Shown in pieces: positions 6,322 to 11,420 of a stretch of 11,420 nucleotides of DNA; the stretch's first letter is position 1, and every line of letters begins with the position of its first letter. The stretch is from Bacteroidales bacterium UBA2716. GTDB taxonomy: Bacteria > Bacteroidota > Bacteroidia > Bacteroidales > UBA932. The stretch covers positions 1 to 11,420 of the forward strand of contig DEKS01000093.1 of NCBI GenBank assembly GCA_002354005.1, given 5' to 3'. The notes beneath the pieces are model-generated. The model was not told the origin of the DNA, did not search any database, and was given only the letters and a program-made list of their open reading frames with translations. The translations under genes were made by a program, and so were the position numbers.

Positions 6322-7350
6322 ATGAGAAAACTCCTCCCCATGGCCGCCGTGCTGTGCCTGGTAGCCGCCGGCTGCGCCAAGGAATCCACCTGGAATACCG
6401 GACAGAAAGCCAGGGAATACCTGACCATGTACATGGATAAGTATTACCCGAATGTGGCGCCCGACGAAAACGGCCTGTACATCCTGGAAGAGCAGGAAGG
6501 CGACGGAAAACTCTGGGACCCGGATTCCACCCATATTTATGCCGAATACACCATCCGCACCCTGGACGGCTCCATCAGCAGCTCCACGGACGTGGATATT
6601 GCCAAGCAGCTGGGCACCTACGACAGCAGCAATTACTATGGTCCCCGCTTCATGGCACAGGGCAGCGGTAGCAGCTTTGTGGGCGTAGATATGCTCCTGG
6701 AAGGCATGAGGGAGGGCGGCAGGCGCAAGGCCGTCATCCCCGCCTGGCTCCTCAATACCAGCCGTCTGAGCTCCCTGGAGGCCTACATCAATGCCTGCAC
6801 AACGGAGTCCCACCTGGTGTACGACATCACCTACCATGGCCAGACAGGCAATATCGACCATTTTGAGATTGACAGCCTGGAGCGCTATGTCCTGAACGAG
6901 TTCGGCGTGGACCGGGAGGAAAGCACAACCTTTGTAGAGAATGGTGTAGAAGGCACCTTCTACTTTTTCTCGGATACCACGGAATTTGCCGGAACGCGCC
7001 ACTTCCCGGCCGATACCACCCTCAAAATCCGCTATACGGGCTATCTCCTGAACGGGCAGGCCTTTGACACCACGGAAGAAAGAATCGCCAAAGACCACAA
7101 CATCTTTTACGTTTCCGGAAAAAGCTACCAGCCGGTGTCCGTTACCATGGCCTCCAAGTATTCCAACATCAAGATGGGCTCCTCTACGCTTATATCCGGC
7201 TTTCAGGGCGGCCTAAGCATGATGCGCTTTGTGGGACAGACAGCCACCTTCCTGTTCACCTCCACCCTGGGATATGCCGGTACCGGCAGCGGTTCGGCCA
7301 TTCCCCCCTACTCCCCGCTCATGTTTGAAGTGGAGATTGTGAAAGAATGA
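6322..7350 (+). CDS. Two-domain FKBP-type peptidyl-prolyl isomerase lipoprotein
   Basis: A predicted lipoprotein of 342 residues from the ATG at 6322 (an in-frame ATG at 6313 would add three residues and overlap the previous gene by 8 bases). MRKLLPMAAVLCLVAAGC gives lipobox VAAGC with Cys18. The C-terminal domain is a good FKBP: LKIRYTGYLLNGQAFDTT (234-251), ISGFQGGLSMMRFVGQ (291-306), LGYAGTGSGSAIPPYSPLMF (316-335) then EVEIVKE. The tyrosine, the FD pair and the IPP turn of the active site are kept. The N-terminal half (about 70-175) looks like a second, degenerate copy: IYAEYTIRTLDGSISSSTD, then VDMLLEGMREGGRRKAVIPAWLL, lacking the FD pair. Such tandem FKBP lipoproteins suggest periplasmic folding of envelope proteins. 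The gene ends in an ATGA overlap with the MATE gene (7347-7350). Confidence 0.87.
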   Translation: MRKLLPMAAVLCLVAAGCAKESTWNTGQKAREYLTMYMDKYYPNVAPDENGLYILEEQEGDGKLWDPDSTHIYAEYTIRTLDGSISSSTDVDIAKQLGTYDSSNYYGPRFMAQGSGSSFVGVDMLLEGMREGGRRKAVIPAWLLNTSRLSSLEAYINACTTESHLVYDITYHGQTGNIDHFEIDSLERYVLNEFGVDREESTTFVENGVEGTFYFFSDTTEFAGTRHFPADTTLKIRYTGYLLNGQAFDTTEERIAKDHNIFYVSGKSYQPVSVTMASKYSNIKMGSSTLISGFQGGLSMMRFVGQTATFLFTSTLGYAGTGSGSAIPPYSPLMFEVEIVKE

Positions 7351-8747
7351 GCACCGGAGCCGTCCCCACAGAACTGGGCACCAAGCCCATCAACGCGCTT
7401 ATACGCCAATACGCGGTCCCCGGCATCATTGCCATGACCGCGTCTTCGCTGTATAATATGGTGGACAGCGTATACATCGGCCATGTTGCCGATGTAGGCT
7501 CGCTGAGCATCGCAGGACTCGCCGTCACCTTTCCCCTGATGAACATTTCCACCGCGTTCGGTACGCTGGTGGGCGTAGGAGCCGCCACCATGATTTCGGT
7601 CCTGCTGGGCCAGAAAAACTACAAGGTGGCCGGCAAGGTGCTCTGCAACGACATCAGCCTCAACCTCATAACGGGCATCGTCTTTACCGCCGTAATGCTG
7701 CTGTGGATGGACCCCATCCTCCGCTTTTTCGGGGCCTCGGACGCCACCCTTCCCTTTGCCCGTAACTACATGACCATCATTGCCCTTGGCAATGCCGTCA
7801 CGCATCTGTATTTTGGCCTTAACGCCATTATCCGCTCGTCCGGCAATCCCAAGCTGGCCATGGGGCTCACCCTGTTTACAGTTACCTCCAATGCCATTCT
7901 GGACCCCATCTTCATCTTTACGCTGGACATGGGCATCCAGGGCGCGGCGCTGGCCACCGTCCTGTGCCAGTGCATGGCGCTGGGCTATACGCTCTGGTAT
8001 TTCCTGAATCCGGACCGTTTCCTGCACCTGCCCCGTTCGCTCAAGATGTTCCGGGTGGACTGGAAGATAGCCAAGGATTCCCTGGCCATCGGCATGGGGC
8101 CGTTCCTGATGAACCTCGCCAGCTGTATTGTGGTGCTGTTCATCAACCAGCAGCTGGTGAAGTGGGGCGGAGACCTGGCCATCGGCGCGTATGGCATCGT
8201 GAACCGCATCTCCTTCCTCTTCGTGATGATTGTGATGGGCTTCAACCAGGGCATGCAGCCCATTGCGGGGTACAACTACGGCGCCCGGCAGTACAGCCGC
8301 GTGCGGGAGGTGTACCTCAAAACCGCCGGCTGGGCCAGTCTGGTGATGATGCTCGGCTTTGTTTTTTCCGAATTCCTTTCCGGGCCCATGGTGCGCATTT
8401 TCACCTCGGACCCCGTGCTCATAGAAAAGGCTTCCCATGGCCTCAGGGTCATGAACCTGGCCTTCCCCATCATCGGCTTTCAAATGGTCACCACCAACCT
8501 GTTCCAGTGCCTGGGCATGGTGAACAAGTCCGTTTTCCTTTCCCTGTCGCGGCAGCTGCTGTTCCTGCTGCCGTGTATCTACCTGCTGCCGCCGCTCATG
8601 GAATCCGAGAGCGGCGTCTGGTACAGTTTTCCCATTTCCGACACCATTGCCGCCGTCATCACCTTCCTCATGGGCTGGAGCCTTATCCGGAAGCTCAGCA
8701 AGCTCAAGGACGGGGACGATCCGGCTATTTTAGGGAGCAAGATATAG
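7347..8747 (+). CDS. MATE family efflux transporter
   Basis: A 466-residue multidrug and toxic compound extrusion (MATE) family cation antiporter, predicted to have 12 membrane segments in two 6-helix halves. Family signatures include YAVPGIIAMTASSLYNMVDSV near residues 22-42 with the conserved N-M-V-D-S of helix 1, YIGHVADVGSLSIAGLAVTFP just after, the GVGAATMISVLLGQ segment, FGLNAIIRSSGNPKLAMG, and GIVNRISFLFVMIVMGFNQGMQPIAGYNYGA in the second half. The overall pattern resembles the MepA/DinF-like branch. The substrate cannot be told from sequence; efflux of cationic drugs or metabolites is family knowledge. Its start overlaps the FKBP lipoprotein stop by 4 bases. Its TAG stop is partly built from a palindromic repeat (8746-8772) that separates it from the kinase-like gene. 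Confidence 0.94.
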   Translation: MSTGAVPTELGTKPINALIRQYAVPGIIAMTASSLYNMVDSVYIGHVADVGSLSIAGLAVTFPLMNISTAFGTLVGVGAATMISVLLGQKNYKVAGKVLCNDISLNLITGIVFTAVMLLWMDPILRFFGASDATLPFARNYMTIIALGNAVTHLYFGLNAIIRSSGNPKLAMGLTLFTVTSNAILDPIFIFTLDMGIQGAALATVLCQCMALGYTLWYFLNPDRFLHLPRSLKMFRVDWKIAKDSLAIGMGPFLMNLASCIVVLFINQQLVKWGGDLAIGAYGIVNRISFLFVMIVMGFNQGMQPIAGYNYGARQYSRVREVYLKTAGWASLVMMLGFVFSEFLSGPMVRIFTSDPVLIEKASHGLRVMNLAFPIIGFQMVTTNLFQCLGMVNKSVFLSLSRQLLFLLPCIYLLPPLMESESGVWYSFPISDTIAAVITFLMGWSLIRKLSKLKDGDDPAILGSKI

Positions 8748-8772
8748 ATTCTTCACTTCGTTCAGAATGACA
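8746..8772 (+). repeat. 27-base palindromic dispersed repeat, copy B (MATE-kinase junction)
   Basis: AGATTCTTCACTTCG followed by TTCAGAATGACA. It differs from copy A at only three bases. One pair of changes is compensatory: the inner G-C of copy A is A-T here. It begins inside the MATE stop codon (TAG, 8745-8747) and contains an in-frame ATG (8767) of the next gene. Relative to transcription it points the opposite way from copy A. Confidence 0.75.
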
Positions 8773-9384
8773 AAGGATATGCATACCATCATCAACATCG
8801 GCCGGTCTTTCGGCAGCGCCGGCGGGCATATCGGCCACGCCATCGGCAAAAAACTGGGCATCCCGTTTTACGACAACGAACTCATTTCCAAGGTGGCGGA
8901 GGAGGAAGGCTACTCCAAAGGGCTCTTTGCCCAGGCGGAGGAAAAGAGCCTGTTCTCCTTCTCCAGCTTCTTTGCGTCCAGCCGCCTGGGGTACATGGAC
9001 GGCGGTTATGTGAACGACAACGTCCTGTTCAAGATTCAGAGCGAGGTCATCCGGAGCATTGCCACCAAGGACGATGCCATCTTTATCGGCCGCTGCGCGG
9101 ACTATATCCTCCGGGACATGGACTGCCTGAACGTGTTTGTCACCGCGCCGGAGGAGTATCGCATCCAGCACCTTGCCCAAACCGAGAGCATCAGCACCGA
9201 GGAAGCGGAAAAACTCATGCGCCGGAAGGACCGCACCCGCGAAACCTATTATAATTACTATACCTTTGGCGCGTGGGGCCATGCCGCCAACTACCACCTG
9301 TGCGTGGACAGTTCCATCCTGGGGGTGGAAGGCACGGCGGAGCTCATCGTGGACTTTGGCCGCCGCTGCGGGAAAATAGGGTGA
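8767..9384 (+). CDS. Cytidylate-kinase-like family protein
   Basis: A P-loop nucleotide-kinase-like protein of the cytidylate-kinase-like family common in Bacteroidota and Firmicutes; its substrate is unknown and it should not be read as the housekeeping Cmk. With 8767 as residue 1 it carries the atypical phosphate-binding loop IGRSFGSAGGHIG at 11-23, FYDNELI at 34-40, IFIGRCADYILRD at 105-117, and a lid-like region RRKDRTRETYYNYYTFGAWG at 152-171, then CVDSSILG. The alternative ATG at 8779 (MHTIINIGRSFG) is more family-like and has AAAGGA upstream. The ATG at 8767 lies inside the palindromic repeat, so the shorter 201-residue product is my preferred reading. The gene follows MATE in the operon and ends in a GTGA overlap with the serine hydrolase (9381-9384). 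Confidence 0.87.
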   Translation: MTKDMHTIINIGRSFGSAGGHIGHAIGKKLGIPFYDNELISKVAEEEGYSKGLFAQAEEKSLFSFSSFFASSRLGYMDGGYVNDNVLFKIQSEVIRSIATKDDAIFIGRCADYILRDMDCLNVFVTAPEEYRIQHLAQTESISTEEAEKLMRRKDRTRETYYNYYTFGAWGHAANYHLCVDSSILGVEGTAELIVDFGRRCGKIG

Positions 9385-10622
9385 GAAAAGCCGGCATCAT
9401 ACTGCTGATACTGGCGCTGGGGCTTGCATTCATGTGCGGGCACCAGGCGTTGTCGGCCGAGCCGGACCGGGAGGCGGAAGTCCACTGGCGGGACTCGCTG
9501 AACGGGTATCTCACCAATGACTTGTCGACCCTGCCGGAGATGGACGCCGTGGTGGACAGTTTCATGAATTTCTGGAGCCTGCGCGGGGTTTCTATGGCCG
9601 TTATGCGCAACGACTCCCTTTTATACGCGCACGGCTACGGGAAGGCCGATGCCACCACGCCCATGACGCCTGGTACCACGCTGCGGCTGGCCTCCGTCTC
9701 CAAGCTCCTCACAGCCATTGGCATCATGCGGCTGCAAGAAAAGGGGCTGGTGTACCTGGACACGCCGGTTTTTGGCCCGTATGGCGTTTTAAAGCGCTAT
9801 GACCGCTATATCAAGGACGATGACTATTACCTGATTACGGTGGAACACCTGTTGCGGCACCAGGCGGGGTTCACATCCCGGGGCGGGGATCCGGTGTTCT
9901 CGCCGTACACGTCCCTGGATGCGCTGCTGCAGAAGCAGTTGGGCCGGCGGCTGGCCTATGAACCCGGCACCACGCAGGAGTACTCCAACATGGGTTTCCT
10001 GCTGCTGTCGCTCATTATTGAAGAAGTGTCCGGACAGTCTTATGAGCAGTTCATGCAGGAGGAGGTGTTCTCCCCTGCCCTGTGCCGCGGGTTCAAACTG
10101 GCCGGCAATTACCTGGAAGACCGCCATCCCGGAGAGACTCGCTATTACATGCACCCGGAAGCTACGTTAACGGCTTCTTTTGACGGCCGCTACGCCGCCG
10201 TGGAAAAATGTTATGGAGGGAACGATGTACACGGCTCGCTGGGCGCCGGCGGCTGGACAGGCTCCGCCGCGGAACTGGCCCGCATGGTGGCCTGCATTGA
10301 CGGCCACGGCCCCCTGGAAGACATTCTGGTGCCGTTTTCCGTCCGGCAAATGACCGACTACTACGACGCCGACACCTTCTCCTTGGGCTGGAACGACACC
10401 AAGCCCACGGGCGAATGGACCCGTTCCGGCTCCTTTTCCGGCACACAGGCCCTGGTGAAAACCTTCCCCGACGGCGAGTGCTGGGTATTCATCGCCAATA
10501 CCTCCACCTGGCGGGGCTCCCGCTTCGCCAAGAACATCGGCGCGCTGTTCGAGAACCTCCGTTCCCGCTTTTCTTCCGACCTCCCCGTCCGGGATTTGTT
10601 TAGGATTTCTGCTGGCCAATAA
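9381..10622 (+). CDS. Secreted beta-lactamase-family serine hydrolase
   Basis: Beta-lactamase/PBP4*-type serine hydrolase (class C fold group: peptidases, esterases, PBPs), 413 residues. I place the start at GTG 9381, overlapping the kinase stop as GTGA. This gives a clean signal peptide (MRKAGIILLILALGLAFMCG, likely cleavage after QALSA at residue 26), whereas the longer open frame back to 9273 lies within the kinase gene. Catalytic motifs are S-V-S-K at 105-108 (serine nucleophile and lysine) and Y-S-N at 201-203. The third motif, usually HxG or KTG, appears as RSGSFSGT at 348-355, with Arg in place of His. The protein is exported, probably periplasmic or surface-exposed, with an unknown substrate; resistance activity should not be assumed. 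It is the last gene of the operon, followed by a terminator at 10650-10680. Confidence 0.9.
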   Translation: MRKAGIILLILALGLAFMCGHQALSAEPDREAEVHWRDSLNGYLTNDLSTLPEMDAVVDSFMNFWSLRGVSMAVMRNDSLLYAHGYGKADATTPMTPGTTLRLASVSKLLTAIGIMRLQEKGLVYLDTPVFGPYGVLKRYDRYIKDDDYYLITVEHLLRHQAGFTSRGGDPVFSPYTSLDALLQKQLGRRLAYEPGTTQEYSNMGFLLLSLIIEEVSGQSYEQFMQEEVFSPALCRGFKLAGNYLEDRHPGETRYYMHPEATLTASFDGRYAAVEKCYGGNDVHGSLGAGGWTGSAAELARMVACIDGHGPLEDILVPFSVRQMTDYYDADTFSLGWNDTKPTGEWTRSGSFSGTQALVKTFPDGECWVFIANTSTWRGSRFAKNIGALFENLRSRFSSDLPVRDLFRISAGQ

Positions 10623-10649
10623 CACACTAACACACAGCTACTTACGAAT

Positions 10650-10680
10650 AATCCTCGGCTCTTTTTGCGCCGAGGATTTT
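10650..10680 (+). terminator. Rho-independent-type terminator of the rightward operon
   Basis: AATCCTCGGC (10650-10659) and GCCGAGGATT (10669-10678) form a perfect 10-bp stem around a 9-base loop, with T residues at the 3' side (10677-10680). It lies 28 bases after the serine hydrolase stop codon. The T tract is short but the stem is strong. Confidence 0.85.
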
Positions 10681-10771
10681 GCATAAAGTATTGATTGTCT
10701 GCGCGTTAGTGGCCAGCGATGAACGTTCGTAGCCAGCGGCAAGAGGGGCGCCATGCATGTTCTAACGCACT
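10681..10771. other. Intergenic stretch with nested palindromes upstream of the ABC-F promoter
   Basis: No gene is seen between the terminator and the next promoter. It holds a 7-base inverted repeat GCGTTAG (10703-10709) / CTAACGC (10762-10768). Inside this are two direct copies of GCCAGCG (near 10712 and 10732) flanking the 8-base palindrome GAACGTTC (about 10721-10728). It could be an operator or chance; no function is assigned. Confidence 0.3.
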
Positions 10772-10803
10772 TTTGGCCATGTGGAAAAAAATCACTATCT
10801 TGC
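10772..10803 (+). promoter_or_regulatory. Bacteroidota-type promoter of the ABC-F gene
   Basis: TTTG (10772-10775), 20 bases, then TATCTTGC (10796-10803), close to the common TATCTTTG form of the -7 box with one T missing. The ATG at 10819 follows within 16 bases, so the leader would be only about 10 bases long. Confidence 0.6.
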
Positions 10804-10818
10804 ACAAAAGCGAAAAAC

Positions 10819-11420
10819 ATGGCCGACGAAAAAATCATCTTTTCCATGAACGGGGTGAGCAAAATCCTCCCCCACAACAATCGAGTCATCCTCAAGGACA
10901 TTTACCTGGGCTTCTTTTACGGGGCCAAAATTGGCATTATCGGCCTCAACGGGTCCGGTAAATCCACCCTCCTCAAGATTATTGCCGGCGTAGAGAAATC
11001 GTACAAAGGCGAGGTGGTGTGGGCGCCCGGCTACAGCGTGGGCTACCTGGAGCAGGAGCCGCAGATGGACCCGGAAAAAACCGTGCTGGAAGTGGTCCAA
11101 GAGGGTGTTCAGGAGGTCATGGACATCCTGCAGGAATACAACGACATTTCCCTCAAGTTCATGGAACCCATGGACGATGACCAGATGAACCGCCTCATCG
11201 AGCGCCAGGGGGAACTCACCGAGCAAATCGAGCATGTAAACGGCTGGGAGATTGATTCCAAGCTGGAGCGCGCCATGGATGCCCTGCAGTGCCCGCCGTC
11301 GGACCAGAAGATCAAGGAGCTCTCCGGCGGTGAGCGCCGCCGCGTGGCCCTGTGCCGCTTACTCCTGCAGGAGCCGGACGTGCTGCTTCTGGACGAGCCC
11401 ACCAACCACCTGGACACCGA
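10819..11420 (+). CDS. ettA: EttA-type ABC-F ATPase, 5' part (cut by the window edge)
   Basis: Soluble ABC-F protein resembling EttA, the energy-dependent translational throttle that binds the ribosomal E site and gates elongation by ATP state (known for E. coli). The first 200 residues are present. MADEKIIFSMNGVSK opens the first nucleotide-binding domain. Walker A GLNGSGKST is at 42-50, GYLEQEPQMDPEKTVLEVV at 75-93, the arm region with DDDQMNRLIERQGELTEQIE near 119-138, the signature LSGGERRRVALCRLLL at 168-183, and Walker B VLLLDEPTNHLD at 188-199. The reading frame is open to the right edge, so the linker and second ABC domain lie outside. EttA is favoured over other ABC-F types because of the LEQEPQMDPEKTV segment and the start pattern. 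It has its own promoter and is separated from the upstream operon by a terminator. Confidence 0.92.
   Translation, partial: MADEKIIFSMNGVSKILPHNNRVILKDIYLGFFYGAKIGIIGLNGSGKSTLLKIIAGVEKSYKGEVVWAPGYSVGYLEQEPQMDPEKTVLEVVQEGVQEVMDILQEYNDISLKFMEPMDDDQMNRLIERQGELTEQIEHVNGWEIDSKLERAMDALQCPPSDQKIKELSGGERRRVALCRLLLQEPDVLLLDEPTNHLDT

Noticed and set aside
6292..7098. 268-codon open frame on the minus strand opposite the FKBP lipoprotein gene
   Set aside because: No recognisable family, and it is fully covered by a well-supported lipoprotein gene on the other strand.
7308..8483. 391-codon open frame on the minus strand opposite the MATE gene
   Set aside because: Composition is typical of antisense to a membrane protein gene, with no domain or start context; the MATE frame is unmistakable.
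9273..9380. N-terminal extension of the serine hydrolase
   Set aside because: It would overlap the kinase-like gene by over 100 bases and bury the signal peptide; GTG at 9381 fits the coupling and export signal.
10719..10961. 80-codon open frame upstream of and overlapping the ABC-F gene
   Set aside because: It runs through the promoter into the ABC-F gene in another frame and has no motif.
1..11420. CRISPR array, tRNA/rRNA genes, insertion sequence or phage genes
   Set aside because: No regularly spaced repeats, no cloverleaf or rRNA segments, and no transposase, integrase or phage protein were found; the only repeats are the palindromic units described.

Overview
The window reads as a moderately GC-rich member of Bacteroidota, most likely a Bacteroidales gut-type lineage. 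The clues are Bacteroidota-type promoters (TTTG-like -33 box, about 20 bases, then TAnnTTTG), start codons mostly without Shine-Dalgarno sequences, a DUF3822 gene next to rsmD, a short CstA, tandem FKBP-type lipoproteins behind an NrnA-type DHH phosphoesterase, and a cytidylate-kinase-like protein. No genus can be assigned from the sequence alone.

Layout: two tightly packed operons diverge from a 92-base promoter region (4565-4656). Leftward (minus strand): an anchored conserved protein (4564-3863), DUF3822 (3856-3167), rsmD (3170-2640), a CstA-type carbon starvation transporter (2612-1155) and a HerA-like DUF853 ATPase (from 1152, running off the left edge). The ATPase reading frame is broken by an apparent single-base insertion near 114. 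Rightward (plus strand): NrnA-like DHH phosphoesterase (4657-5754), a degenerate FKBP-like lipoprotein, a two-domain FKBP lipoprotein, a MATE transporter, a cytidylate-kinase-like protein and a secreted beta-lactamase-fold serine hydrolase. Several of these are joined by 4-base ATGA/GTGA overlaps, and a strong hairpin terminator follows at 10650-10680. A separate promoter (10772-10803) then drives the 5' part of an EttA-type ABC-F ATPase, cut by the right edge.

The most interesting layer is not the gene content, which is mostly housekeeping, but a small family of palindromic repeats. Two 27-base copies occupy gene junctions almost exactly: the whole rsmD-cstA spacer, and the MATE-kinase junction, where the copy supplies part of a stop codon and a possible start codon. 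A 77-base inverted pair of related units lies in frame inside the NrnA-like gene and adds about 26 residues between its catalytic motifs. The units share one architecture: an outer 5-bp stem, a conserved 2x2 internal mismatch (GA/GA on one strand), and an inner stem-loop, with a compensatory base-pair change between the two 27-base copies. This resembles in principle the in-frame palindromic elements known from Rickettsia. A second structural signal is a 15-bp hairpin inside the first codons of the DUF3822 gene.

Functionally the leftward operon mixes ribosome modification (RsmD) with transport of small carbon compounds (CstA) and an ATPase. The rightward operon mixes nucleotide/oligonucleotide turnover with envelope proteins (lipoproteins, transporter, periplasmic hydrolase). 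No complete new defence, biosynthetic or mobile system is visible.
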